NCBI GenBank assembly: GCA_900768265.1
Contig: CAAGCF010000040.1
Coordinates: forward strand, 60,127 to 124,126
Direction of reading: 5' to 3'
Origin: an uncultured Collinsella sp.
Lineage (GTDB): Bacteria > Actinomycetota > Coriobacteriia > Coriobacteriales > Coriobacteriaceae
DNA: 64,000 nt
Part shown: piece after piece, positions 15,403 to 23,969 of the stretch
Layout of the letters: each line of letters starts with the position of its first letter
How positions within the stretch are numbered: position 1 is the stretch's first letter
Program-made: the position numbers and the translations under genes
Notes under the pieces: model-generated
Seen by the model: only the letters and a program-made list of their open reading frames with translations
Told to the model about the DNA's origin: nothing
The model's database searches: none

Positions 15403-16233
15403 TCAGTACTGCCACATGTGGTTGACGGGGCCGGAGCCTTTGCCCATGTCAAAGCCGGCGGCGAGAGCGCCGGTTAGGTAGGCCTTGCCGGCGTTGATGG
15501 CGTCGGCAAGTTCCATGCCCTGGGCCAGCGCGCAGGCGATGGCGGATGAGAGCGTACAGCCGGTGCCGTGCGTGTTGCTCGTCTCAATGCGCTTGTGGCG
15601 GAACCACGTAGTGAGCGGATCGCCCAGGTGGTTGCCCTCGTCATCGAGGGGCGCAGGCTCGGCCAGTACGTCGTTGGCCTCGTTGACAAAATGACCGCCC
15701 TTAACCAATGCTGCGCAGCCAAAGCGGCGGGTGAGGAGCATAGCGGCATTTTGTTGTGTGCGCTCGGAATCGACCTCGTAGTCGAGCAGCGCCATGGCCT
15801 CGGGAATGTTGGGGGTGATGACCGTTGCCAACGGGAACAGGCGGCGGGTGAGTGCCTCGGAGGCATCCTCGGCAATCAAGCGCGCGCCCGAGGTGGCGAC
15901 CATGACGGGGTCGACGACCACGTTCGTTGCGTTCCAGGCGCTCAAGCGGTCGGCGATGACTTCGATAATCTCGACAGAAGAAACCATGCCGATTTTGACG
16001 GCGCTTGGGCGGATATCGTCAAAGACAGTGTCAATTTGCGCGGCTACGATATCTGGCGAGATATCCTGCACGGCGGTGACGCCCAGGGTGTTTTGCGCTG
16101 TGATGGCGGTGATGGCCGTCTCGGCATACAGGCGGTGCGCCGTGATGGTCTTGATGTCGGCCTGAATGCCGGAACCGCCGCTGGAATCGGATCCCGCGAT
16201 GGATAGAACGGCAGGTACCTTACTGCGATCCAT
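15403..16233 (-). CDS. thiD: Hydroxymethylpyrimidine/phosphomethylpyrimidine kinase
   Basis: The 276-residue PfkB/ribokinase-fold kinase phosphorylates HMP and then HMP-phosphate to HMP-pyrophosphate in thiamine synthesis. Visible signatures are the N-terminal SIAGSDSSGGSGIQADIKT, DPVMVATSG in the middle and the C-terminal THGTGCTLSSAI, whose GTGC forms the anion hole. Start at 16,233 (ATG) is preferred over the GTG six bases upstream because AGGGAG then sits five bases away. It lies downstream of thiC on the same strand, but with a gap of about 180 bases that holds its own -10-like TATAAT. Confidence 0.92.
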   Translation of the reverse strand: MDRSKVPAVLSIAGSDSSGGSGIQADIKTITAHRLYAETAITAITAQNTLGVTAVQDISPDIVAAQIDTVFDDIRPSAVKIGMVSSVEIIEVIADRLSAWNATNVVVDPVMVATSGARLIAEDASEALTRRLFPLATVITPNIPEAMALLDYEVDSERTQQNAAMLLTRRFGCAALVKGGHFVNEANDVLAEPAPLDDEGNHLGDPLTTWFRHKRIETSNTHGTGCTLSSAIACALAQGMELADAINAGKAYLTGALAAGFDMGKGSGPVNHMWQY

Positions 16234-16279
16234 GCTCACTCCCTTGTCCGGTCGGATTCAAATGGGTCTTTAAGTCTGC

Positions 16280-16320
16280 ATTATAAAGATGCCCGGGCCG
16301 GCTGTATTCCGAACCCGGGC
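16280..16320 (-). promoter_or_regulatory. Hairpin and -10-like element upstream of thiD
   Basis: On the minus strand a 7-bp stem (GCCCGGG/CCCGGGC, 16,291-16,320) is followed by ATCTT and TATAAT (16,280-16,285). It could be a weak terminator of thiC, a thiD promoter element, or both. No convincing -35 box is present at 17 bases. Confidence 0.35.
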
Positions 16321-16415
16321 GGGCGATGCAATCTTTACGCAAATGTAAGCAAATGTTCACATGTCAACAATTGACGGGCGTTGCAGTGGGCTTGCTGGTG
16401 ATTACCTCGAAAAAG

Positions 16416-17750
16416 CTAATCCTCCATGCCGAGGTCGATCGTTGTGCCTTCGAACACCTTGTTAACGGTACGGACGGCGCACATCTTGCCACACATGGTG
16501 CAAGTGCCCTCGGTGGCGGCGGGAGACTCCTCGTAGCGCTTCTTGCCCGTAACTGGGTCGAGCGCGCACTTCCACATGGCGTCCCAGTCGAGCTTGCGGC
16601 GTGCCTGGCCCATCTTGTCGTCCATGTCGCGGGCGTGCGGCACCTTCTTGGCGATATCGGCGGCGTGTGCGGCGATCTTGGTAGCCATGAGGCCATCGAG
16701 CACGTCTTGGGCGTTGGGCAGGCACAAGTGCTCGGCCGGCGTCACGTAGCACAGGAAGTCGGCGCCGGAGCTGGCGGAGATGGCGCCGCCGATGGCAGCG
16801 GTGATGTGGTCGTAACCCACGCCGATATCGGTCACCAGCGGCCCGAGCACATAGAACGGGGCGTTGTGGCACAGGCGCTTCTGCAGTTTCATGTTGGCGG
16901 CGATCTCGTCGAGCGCCATATGGCCCGGTCCCTCGACCATGACCTGGACGCCGGCGGCCCAGGCGCGCTTGCACAGCTTGCCCAGCTCGATCATCTCGGC
17001 GGTCTCAGTGGCGTCGTTGGAGTCGTAGAGGCAGCCCGGGCGGCAGGAGTCGCCGAGCGAAATCGTCACATCGTACTCGTGGCAAATCTCGAGCAGCTCG
17101 TCAAAGTACTCGTAGAAGGGGTTTTCGTTGCCGGTGACCTCCATCCAGCCAAACAGCAGCGAACCGCCGCGGCTGACGATGTTCATCAGGCGGCCGGTCT
17201 CCTTAAAGGTCTTGGTGACCGACTTGTTGATACCGCAGTGGATGGTCATAAAGTCCACGCCATCCTCGGCGTGCGCGCGCACGACCTCGAACAGGTCGTC
17301 CTTGGTCAGCTTGACCAGCGGCTTTTCCATGTAGCCGATGGCGTCGTACATGGGGACGGTGCCCACCATGAGTGGCGTCTCGTCGATGAGCTGCTGGCGG
17401 AACTGGCGCGTCTTGCCCGAGTTGGAGAGGTCCATGATGGCGTCGGCGCCAAAGTCCTCGGCGATCTTGACCTTCTTCCACTCCTCGGCGGCATCGGCCT
17501 TGTCTCCCGAGATGCCCAGGTTGACGTTGACCTTGGTGGACAGGCCCTCGCCGACACCAAAGGCGTGCATGCCCTTTTTGATATGCACGATGTTGGCGGG
17601 AATGGCGATGCGGCCGTCGGCCACGCGCTCGCGGATGTACTCGGGGTCGCGATGCTCGCGCTCGGCAACCTCCTTCATCTGCGGTGTGATCTGCCCGGCG
17701 CGGGCGAAGTCGATTTGCGTGACGAGCTTGGGCTCGGTCTGTGTGCTCAT
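16416..17750 (-). CDS. thiC: Phosphomethylpyrimidine synthase
   Basis: The 444-residue radical SAM enzyme converts aminoimidazole ribotide to HMP-phosphate in thiamine synthesis. Conserved segments include PANIVHIKKGM, GADAIMDLSNSGKT, VMVEGPGHMALDEI and, near the C-terminus, CTMCGKMC (Cys417, 420, 424), which binds the [4Fe-4S] cluster. The length and CX2CX3C spacing match the short ThiC class of anaerobes rather than the longer E. coli type (CX2CX4C). The ATG at 17,750 has AAGGGAG upstream; an in-frame ATG eight codons earlier would lie inside the riboswitch. A TPP riboswitch precedes it. Confidence 0.95.
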   Translation of the reverse strand: MSTQTEPKLVTQIDFARAGQITPQMKEVAEREHRDPEYIRERVADGRIAIPANIVHIKKGMHAFGVGEGLSTKVNVNLGISGDKADAAEEWKKVKIAEDFGADAIMDLSNSGKTRQFRQQLIDETPLMVGTVPMYDAIGYMEKPLVKLTKDDLFEVVRAHAEDGVDFMTIHCGINKSVTKTFKETGRLMNIVSRGGSLLFGWMEVTGNENPFYEYFDELLEICHEYDVTISLGDSCRPGCLYDSNDATETAEMIELGKLCKRAWAAGVQVMVEGPGHMALDEIAANMKLQKRLCHNAPFYVLGPLVTDIGVGYDHITAAIGGAISASSGADFLCYVTPAEHLCLPNAQDVLDGLMATKIAAHAADIAKKVPHARDMDDKMGQARRKLDWDAMWKCALDPVTGKKRYEESPAATEGTCTMCGKMCAVRTVNKVFEGTTIDLGMED

Positions 17751-17761
17751 TGGCACGGCTC

Positions 17762-17851
17762 CCTTCGTTGGCATTACCCATATCAGGTTTGCGGGTCAGG
17801 GCGGGCGCGCCCAATCTCAGCCTGCCGTCTTGTCCTGCAAGCTCCCCGTTA
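17762..17851 (-). ncRNA. TPP (THI-box) riboswitch upstream of thiC
   Basis: Read on the minus strand, the leader holds the diagnostic motifs in order: GGGGAGC, then GGCTGAGATTGGG, then ACCCGCAAACCTGATATGGG, then TAATGCCAACGAAGGGA. These match the P1-P5 core of the thiamine pyrophosphate riboswitch. Its 3' strand includes the AAGGGA that serves as thiC ribosome binding site, so ligand binding probably blocks translation initiation. Confidence 0.92.
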
Positions 17852-17864
17852 TGTCATGGGCTCA

Positions 17865-17895
17865 AGTATAGCCTGAATGGGTACGATTGGGCCAA
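17865..17895 (-). promoter_or_regulatory. Probable thiC promoter
   Basis: On the minus strand TTGGCC (17,890-17,895) and TATACT (17,865-17,870) are separated by 19 bases and lie just upstream of the riboswitch. The -10 is good, the -35 spacing is long. Confidence 0.4.
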
Positions 17896-17920
17896 CGAGC
17901 GTGCCTGTGGGGAGGCGAAC

Positions 17921-18436
17921 ATGGAAGACAAGCATCTATATCGAGAGACACAATGGGATGTATCGGCCGAGGAAAGCCGTGCACACCATGGCCTTGTCGC
18001 GATTGGCTTTGCGGTGCTTGCCGTGCTGGTGATTGCCTTTTGTATCTGGACGTTTGGCGGTCGCGGCGGCGCTGCCTGGGAGTTTGAGGCTGATGATGCC
18101 CTGCCGATCATGACGGTGAAGGTTACGGGCGGCAATACCGTTGCCGCGCCGGGCGATTATTGGTACCCGCGCGATGAGTTTGTGCAGTTGCAGCTGAGTG
18201 GTGGGTCCATTCCAGGTGAAGAAATCGAACGCGTGACGTTTGACGCGGCGCTCAAAACGCTCACGGTGAAGCTCAAAGATCAAGGAGATGTGCCCACGAC
18301 CATGGATATCGCCCTGACGGAATGGCGCCTGGAGCCCCCGACGGGTGTTGCGGTGTCCGAGGTGGAGCATGTCAAGATTACCTATCAGGACGGCTCGACA
18401 AACGAAGTTGCCAAAGCCGACGGCTTGGCGGAATAG
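17921..18436 (+). CDS. Single-pass membrane protein of unknown function
   Basis: The 171-residue protein has a short charged N-terminus, one membrane helix (LVAIGFAVLAVLVIAFCIWTF, about residues 25-45), and an extracytoplasmic beta-rich domain with paired Val/Leu strands (IMTVKVTGGNTVAAPGDYWY; DAALKTLTVKLKD). It is transcribed divergently from thiC. GGAGG precedes the ATG. No family is recognised; it resembles small secreted or anchored actinobacterial domains. Confidence 0.7.
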   Translation: MEDKHLYRETQWDVSAEESRAHHGLVAIGFAVLAVLVIAFCIWTFGGRGGAAWEFEADDALPIMTVKVTGGNTVAAPGDYWYPRDEFVQLQLSGGSIPGEEIERVTFDAALKTLTVKLKDQGDVPTTMDIALTEWRLEPPTGVAVSEVEHVKITYQDGSTNEVAKADGLAE

Positions 18437-18476
18437 ACGCCGTGCCTAGGTAGCACATTCAAAAGTAGCGGTGGTC

Positions 18477-19286
18477 CTACAAGGTCTGTTCGTTCAGGAA
18501 GACCAAAGTGTTCTTATTTGAAAGCTCGGGAAAGTGACGATAACCAACGTCAAACGCGGTGAGCCCGCTTACATCCTCGAGCTTGTTTTCTGCCATCCAG
18601 CGCACCATGGAACCACGTGCCTTTTTGCTGGCGGTCGAGCGCTGGATGGGCTTGCCGTTGCGGATGCCTTCGCCAAAGAGGCACGTGACGACCGTGGCGT
18701 CGCCCGCGAGATGGGGCAGAACGGCTTTGGCGTACTCTACGCTGGCGAGGTTGACGATCGTGGTGTTTGAGCCTGCCGGGGCGATAGCCCGCGCGAGCTT
18801 GTCGCTCCAAAACGCGTAGAGGTCTGGGGCGTCGTCAACGGCGAGCTTCGCGCCCATTTCCAGCCGATATGGTTCGACGGCATGAAAGGGGCGAACGCAC
18901 CCGTAGAGGCCAGAGAGGATCCACAGGTGGCTTTGCAGCCATGCGAGCTGCGCGGAATCCATCACCTCGGGCGCCATGCTCTGGTATTGAATGCCGTGGT
19001 AGGACATGACGGCAGGGGAGAGGTGACAGGCGAGTGCGGGATTGTCGAGATCGCCGTTTTTCAGGATGGGCCCGAACTCATGCAGGGTGTTGAGGCAAGG
19101 CCCCAGCAGCTTGTCACTCACGTTCCATAGTGCCTGCAGGCCGCCGCTTCCTTCATTTCGTTCGATATCTAGCAGTGCGCGGTGGAGGCGAGCGGTCTCG
19201 TGCGCAAAAGGTGGAATGCCTAGGACTTCAAAAGCATCTTGGGCCGCGCGCATCTGCTTGGCGGGCGAAATGACGACCTGCAGCAT
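18477..19286 (-). CDS. yaaA: Peroxide stress protein YaaA (DUF328)
   Basis: The 269-residue protein begins LQVVISPAKQM, the family's N-terminal signature. It contains LWILSGLYGCVRPFHAVEPYRLEMG in the middle and SKKARGSMVRWMAENKLEDV near the end. E. coli YaaA lowers free iron under peroxide stress and has a DNA-binding fold. The start at 19,286 has GGAGAG upstream. A 67-bp palindrome lies just upstream of it. Confidence 0.88.
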   Translation of the reverse strand: MLQVVISPAKQMRAAQDAFEVLGIPPFAHETARLHRALLDIERNEGSGGLQALWNVSDKLLGPCLNTLHEFGPILKNGDLDNPALACHLSPAVMSYHGIQYQSMAPEVMDSAQLAWLQSHLWILSGLYGCVRPFHAVEPYRLEMGAKLAVDDAPDLYAFWSDKLARAIAPAGSNTTIVNLASVEYAKAVLPHLAGDATVVTCLFGEGIRNGKPIQRSTASKKARGSMVRWMAENKLEDVSGLTAFDVGYRHFPELSNKNTLVFLNEQTL

Positions 19287-19309
19287 GGACTCTCCTCTGC
19301 CAAAAAGGA

Positions 19310-19376
19310 AGTTGCGGTGGAATACGGTCTGTTTTGGCCGTTTATGAGCCAGTTTAGTCCGTATTTCACCGCAACT
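19310..19376. repeat. 67-bp palindromic repeat, copy 1
   Basis: The arms AGTTGCGGTGGAATACGG and CCGTATTTCACCGCAACT pair over 18 bp with one G-T wobble. A second element of exactly the same length with the same outer ends lies at 40,344-40,410. The inner arm sequence differs between the copies but remains paired. It lies between yaaA and the M18 aminopeptidase gene. Confidence 0.8.
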
Positions 19377-19389
19377 GATGAAGGGTTGG

Positions 19390-20787
19390 TTAGGCGCGCT
19401 CGAGGAAGGCCTTGTAGCCGCGGTAGGCCTCGTAGATGTCGGCCTTGTTGGCGACCTCCCACAGGGCGTGCATGGACAGGACGGCAACGCCGGAGTCGAT
19501 GACGTTCATGCCGTACTTGGCCATGATGTAGGCGATGGTGCCGCCGCCGCCTGCGTTGACGCGGCCGAGCTCGCAGGTCTGGAAGTCCACGCCGGCCTCG
19601 TCCATGATGTCGCGGATGAGGGCCACATACTCGGCGTCGGCGTCGTTGGAGCCGCCCTTGCCGCGGCTGCCCGTGTACTTGTTAAAGCACAGGCCGCGAC
19701 CCATGAAGGCTGCGTTCTTGGTCTCGAACTTGCCGGCATAGCCCGGGTCGAAGCCGGCAGACACGTCAGAGGAGAGCATGCGGCTGCGGGCGAGCGCGCG
19801 GCGCAGGGCCAGCGGGCTATCCTCGCCGGCGAGCGTCATGATCTCGGCGACGGTGTTCTCGAAGAAGCGGCTCGTCATGCCGGTGGCGCCCACGGAGCCG
19901 ATCTCCTCCTTGTCGACAATGAGCGTGATGCTCGTGCGCTCGACATTGGCCACATTGATCTGGGCGAGCATGGAGGGGTAGGCACAGACGCGGTCGTCGT
20001 GGCCATAGCCCAAGATCATGGAGCGGTCGAGGCCCATGTCGCGGGCGGGGCCGGCGGGCACGACCTCGATCTCGGCGGAGAGGAAGTCCTCCTCCTCGAC
20101 GTCGTACTGCTCCTTGAGGATATCCAGGAACATCTGCTTGACGGGTTCCTTGGGGGCGTCCTTGTCGTCCTCGTCAAACTTGACGGGGCGGCCGCCCACG
20201 ATCACGTCGAGGATCTCGGCGTCGACGGCGTCCTTGGCGGGCTTGGCCATCTGCTCGCTCGAGAGGTGGATCAGCAGGTCGGAGATGGTAAAGACCGGGT
20301 CGTCAGCCTTGTCACCGATGTTGATGTCGACGGTGGTGCCGTCCTTTTTGCAGATGACGCCTACGAGTGCGAGCGGGGAAGCGACCCAGTGGTAGCTCTT
20401 GACGCCGCCGTAATAGTGCGTGTCGAGATAAGCCATGTCGCCGGCCTCGAAGGCGGGGTTCTGCTTGAGGTCCAGGCGCGGCGAGTCCACGTGGGCGCCC
20501 AGGATGTTAAAGCCCTGCTCGAGCGGGGCGGTTCCCAGGTTGACGAGCATCAGGTCCTTGCCGTGATTGGCGGCGTACACCTTGTCGCCGGCCTTGAGCG
20601 CGCGGCCCTCGGCGATCACGGTCTCCAGATTGACGTAGCCCGCCTCCTCGGCCATCTTGATACCGGTCTTGACGCACAGGCGCTCGGTCTTGTTCTCACT
20701 CAAAAACTGCTTATAGCCGCGGCAAAGCTCCTCGAGCTCCTCGATCTGCTGTGGCGTGTACTTTTTCCATGCGCAGGGACGCTCCAT
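19390..20787 (-). CDS. M18 family zinc aminopeptidase
   Basis: The 465-residue protein belongs to the M18 (aspartyl aminopeptidase/ApeA-like) family. Metal-binding motifs are visible: LGAHVDSPRLDLK (first His/Asp), a DDRVCAYPSM region with the bridging Asp, VDKEEIGSVGATGM (catalytic Glu) and GGSNDADAEY. The C-terminal VLSMHALWEVANKADIYEAY holds the last His ligand. It removes N-terminal residues from peptides in the cytoplasm. The start at 20,787 (MERPCAWKKYTP) follows AAGGAG. Confidence 0.88.
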   Translation of the reverse strand: MERPCAWKKYTPQQIEELEELCRGYKQFLSENKTERLCVKTGIKMAEEAGYVNLETVIAEGRALKAGDKVYAANHGKDLMLVNLGTAPLEQGFNILGAHVDSPRLDLKQNPAFEAGDMAYLDTHYYGGVKSYHWVASPLALVGVICKKDGTTVDINIGDKADDPVFTISDLLIHLSSEQMAKPAKDAVDAEILDVIVGGRPVKFDEDDKDAPKEPVKQMFLDILKEQYDVEEEDFLSAEIEVVPAGPARDMGLDRSMILGYGHDDRVCAYPSMLAQINVANVERTSITLIVDKEEIGSVGATGMTSRFFENTVAEIMTLAGEDSPLALRRALARSRMLSSDVSAGFDPGYAGKFETKNAAFMGRGLCFNKYTGSRGKGGSNDADAEYVALIRDIMDEAGVDFQTCELGRVNAGGGGTIAYIMAKYGMNVIDSGVAVLSMHALWEVANKADIYEAYRGYKAFLERA

Positions 20788-20953
20788 GACGCAGGCTCCT
20801 TTCGGATCGATCGTGCTGGTTGATGTACCGTGAGCCATCGTATCACGCGCGGGCCCGCGGCGGCAGGGAAGCCTGATGTGCGGTGGCCATGGCGCGGGGA
20901 GCGTGTAAACTGGTGTGAGCAAACCGTGCCCAGCCCAAAGCGAGGTATTCAAT

Positions 20954-23698
20954 ATGTCTGACAAGCGCCGTACCTTTGCCGTCATCGACGGCAACTCGCT
21001 CATGCACCGCGCCTTCCACGCCGTGCCGCCCACCATGAACGCGCCGGACGGTCGTCCCACCAACGCAATCTTTGGCTTTTTGAATATGTTCCTCAAGATG
21101 ATTGACGCCTTTAATCCCGACGGCGTTGTCGTGGCGTTTGACAAGGGCAAGCCGCGCGTGCGTATGGAGATGCTGCCGCAGTACAAGGCTCAGCGCCCGC
21201 CCATGGACCCCGATCTGCACGCACAGTTTCCCATGATCAAGGAGCTGCTCGCCGCGCTCAACGTGCCGATTTTGCAGTCCGAGGGCTGGGAAGGCGATGA
21301 CATCCTGGGCACTATGGCGCGCTTGGGCGAGCAGGCCGGTTGCGACATGCTGCTGGTGACCGGCGACCGCGACATGTATCAGCTTGTGACCGAGCATGTC
21401 AATGTGGTCTCGACCCGCAAGGGCCTGTCCGACGTGGCGATCATGACGCCCGAGAGCGTGGACGATTTGTATCACGGCATCACGCCGGCGCTCGTGCCCG
21501 ACTTTTATGGTCTTAAGGGCGACACGTCCGACAACATCCCCGGCGTGCCGGGCATCGGCCCCAAAAAGGCGAGCGCGCTCATTGCGCAGTACGGTAGCCT
21601 GGACGAGGTCATCGCACACGCCGACGAGGTCAAGGGCAAGATGGGAGAAAACCTGCGCGCACACATCGACGACGCGCTGCTGAGCCGCAAGGTCGCAACC
21701 ATCCGCACCGATGCACCCGTTGAGCTCGATTTTGAGGCGACGTCCTTCCCGGCGTTTTCCGCCGATGAGGTTTCCGCGGCGCTGGGTACGCTTGGTATCA
21801 CCGCCATGCAGAACCGTTTCTTGGCGCTGATCGGCGGCGAGGGCGGGGCAGCTGCCAGCACGTTTGAGATTCCCGCCGTTTTGCGCGCAGCCGCCGGCGA
21901 TGCTGACGCGCTTGGTGCCGTTGCAGCTGAGGTCTCCCGCGCGATTGAAGCCGGCGAGTGGGTCGCCGCCGTGGTGGACGACGACAAGGAAGAGGGCGCG
22001 CTCTTTGGACTGACGCGCACGTTGTGGTTGGCGACGTCCAAGGGCCTGTTTGCGCTCGAGGAGGGCGACAGCGGTGCGGCGGCTGAGGTTGAGGGCTTCA
22101 ACTTCGTCCACGGCGTGATTGCCGGCGTGCTCGCGCGTCTGTTTATGGAGGGCCGTGTGGCGAGCCCGGATATGAAGACGCTGTTGCATGAGCTTTCGCC
22201 CGTCGACTCTTCTGAGCCCGAGCTCATGGACCCGCTGTCCGCTGATTCCACGCGTATCTTCGATACCGTGGTCGCTGCCTATCTGCTGGATTCCGATCGC
22301 TCCGAGTTCGATGAGGCATATCTTGCCGATACGTATCTGCAGATGGCGCTGCCTGCGGCGCGCGGCGCGGAGGGTGCCGGCGAGGACGCTCCGGCGCCTG
22401 CCGCCCGTACTGCGGCCCTGACGCTGGCGCTCGTGGCGCCGTTGCGCGAGTTCATGGCCCGTGAGAATGCCGCCAACGTGTTCGATGGCATCGAGATGCC
22501 GCTCGTGCCGGTGCTTGCCAAGATGGAGCGCGCGGGCATGCTTGTGGACCCCGACCGCCTGCACAGTCTGTCCGAGGGCCTGGCGACCCAGATTTCCGAG
22601 GTTGAGCGCAGCATTCGCGACCTGGCCGGCGACGAGACCTTTAACATCGGCAGCCCCATGCAGCTCTCGCACGTGCTGTTTGATGTTATGGGGCTTCCGA
22701 CCAAGGGCCTCAAAAAGACCAAGCGCGGCTACTATTCGACCAACGCCAAGGTGTTGAGCGACCTTGCCCGCGACCACGAGATCGTGCGCCTGATTTTGGA
22801 CTGGCGCGAGAAGTCCAAGATTAAGTCGACCTATCTGGACACGCTGGGCCCGCTGCGCCGTGGTGACGGTCGCGTGCACACCACGTACAACCAGACCATC
22901 ACCGCAACGGGGCGTCTGTCCTCGAGCGATCCCAACCTGCAGAACATCCCGACGCGCTCTGAGCTGGGGCGTACCGTCAAGACGGCGTTCTCGGCGGGCG
23001 AGGGCAGCGTCTTTTTGGCGGTGGACTACTCGCAGATCGAGCTGCGCCTGCTCGCGCATCTTTCGGGTGACGAGCACCTGGTGCGCGCCTTCAACGAGGG
23101 CGAGGACTTCCATGCCGAGACGGCCGCGCGCGTATTTGGCGTGCCGGTGTCCGAGGTGACACCCGACCTGCGTAGCCGCGCCAAGGCCGTGAACTTTGGC
23201 ATCGTGTATGGTCAGCAGGCCTATGGCCTGTCGCAGTCGCTGCACATCTCGATGGCCGAGGCGCGTGACATGATCGATCGCTACTACGAGGCCTACCCGG
23301 GCGTGCGCACGTTCCTCGACAATGTGGTGGCGCGAGCCAAGCAGACGGGCTATGCCGAGACCATGTATGGCCGCAGACGCCATATTCCCGAGCTCAAGGC
23401 CAAAAACCCACAGCTCCGCGGCTTTGGTGAGCGCACGGCCATGAACCACCCCATGCAGGGCACCGCCGCCGACATCATCAAGATCGCCATGGCCCGCGTA
23501 AGCCGCCGCCTGGAAGAAGAGGGTTTTGCCGCCCACATGATCTTGCAGGTACACGACGAACTGGACTTTGAGTGCCCCGTCAACGAAGTCGAGCGCCTAA
23601 CCACCATGGTCCGCGACGTCATGGAGCACGTAGTAGACCTCCGCGTACCCCTCATTGCCGAAGCCAGCACCGGCATAACCTGGGCCGACGCCAAGTAA
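20954..23698 (+). CDS. polA: DNA polymerase I
   Basis: The 914-residue enzyme fills gaps in replication and repair. The N-terminal 5' nuclease domain (about 1-290) has FAVIDGNSLMHRAFHA and the GIGPKKASALI helix-hairpin-helix. The middle region lacks the Asp-x-Glu of the proofreading exonuclease, so that activity is probably lost. The polymerase domain has motif A (VDYSQIELR, Asp691), motif B (RAKAVNFGIVYG, Arg742) and motif C (VHDELDFE, Asp868). The ATG at 20,954 was chosen because upstream codons lack family similarity. Confidence 0.96.
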   Translation: MSDKRRTFAVIDGNSLMHRAFHAVPPTMNAPDGRPTNAIFGFLNMFLKMIDAFNPDGVVVAFDKGKPRVRMEMLPQYKAQRPPMDPDLHAQFPMIKELLAALNVPILQSEGWEGDDILGTMARLGEQAGCDMLLVTGDRDMYQLVTEHVNVVSTRKGLSDVAIMTPESVDDLYHGITPALVPDFYGLKGDTSDNIPGVPGIGPKKASALIAQYGSLDEVIAHADEVKGKMGENLRAHIDDALLSRKVATIRTDAPVELDFEATSFPAFSADEVSAALGTLGITAMQNRFLALIGGEGGAAASTFEIPAVLRAAAGDADALGAVAAEVSRAIEAGEWVAAVVDDDKEEGALFGLTRTLWLATSKGLFALEEGDSGAAAEVEGFNFVHGVIAGVLARLFMEGRVASPDMKTLLHELSPVDSSEPELMDPLSADSTRIFDTVVAAYLLDSDRSEFDEAYLADTYLQMALPAARGAEGAGEDAPAPAARTAALTLALVAPLREFMARENAANVFDGIEMPLVPVLAKMERAGMLVDPDRLHSLSEGLATQISEVERSIRDLAGDETFNIGSPMQLSHVLFDVMGLPTKGLKKTKRGYYSTNAKVLSDLARDHEIVRLILDWREKSKIKSTYLDTLGPLRRGDGRVHTTYNQTITATGRLSSSDPNLQNIPTRSELGRTVKTAFSAGEGSVFLAVDYSQIELRLLAHLSGDEHLVRAFNEGEDFHAETAARVFGVPVSEVTPDLRSRAKAVNFGIVYGQQAYGLSQSLHISMAEARDMIDRYYEAYPGVRTFLDNVVARAKQTGYAETMYGRRRHIPELKAKNPQLRGFGERTAMNHPMQGTAADIIKIAMARVSRRLEEEGFAAHMILQVHDELDFECPVNEVERLTTMVRDVMEHVVDLRVPLIAEASTGITWADAK

Positions 23699-23732
23699 AG
23701 ACGTGCCAACAGCCCCAAAGTAACCAAAACAA

Positions 23733-23766
23733 AAGGGAGCCCCTCATCAACAAGGAGCTCCCTTCA
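23733..23766 (+). terminator. Terminator after polA
   Basis: AAGGGAGC pairs with GCTCCCTT 35 bases after the polA stop codon; a short T-rich tail follows. Purine-rich sequence on the other side means it could act for both strands. Confidence 0.55.
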
Positions 23767-23832
23767 ATCCAAAATATCAGCCAAGTATCTAGACACTCAA
23801 GGCCCCATCTAGGCGGCAAGCAAGTAACCCAA

Positions 23833-23962
23833 GGACCTGGCCGGGCGGCGCGGGTAAGTTTTTCGTAGATTCCGCACGAGCCGGAAAGCACTTAATGTGC
23901 TTTCCGAGCGAGCCCAGGACCTGACCGAACGAAAAACTTACCCGCGCCGCCCGGCCAGGTCC
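23833..23962. repeat. 130-bp long inverted repeat with 34-bp perfect arms
   Basis: The arms 23,833-23,866 and 23,929-23,962 are perfectly complementary over 34 bp, beginning GGACCTGGCCGGGCGGCGCG. The interior holds a second perfect hairpin (GGAAAGCAC-TTAAT-GTGCTTTCC, 23,883-23,905) and an extra partial copy of the arm start (AGGACCTGACCG). It fills the gap between two convergent genes, polA and an HAD hydrolase, and could serve as a two-way terminator, but it far exceeds ordinary terminator size. Confidence 0.9.
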
Positions 23963-23969
23963 GGCGAGT

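Noticed and set aside
20843..23554. Very long open frame (about 900 codons) on the minus strand opposite polA
   Set aside because: It is a mirror of GC-rich codon structure; polA on the plus strand has all polymerase motifs and a clear start, while the minus frame lacks recognisable domains.
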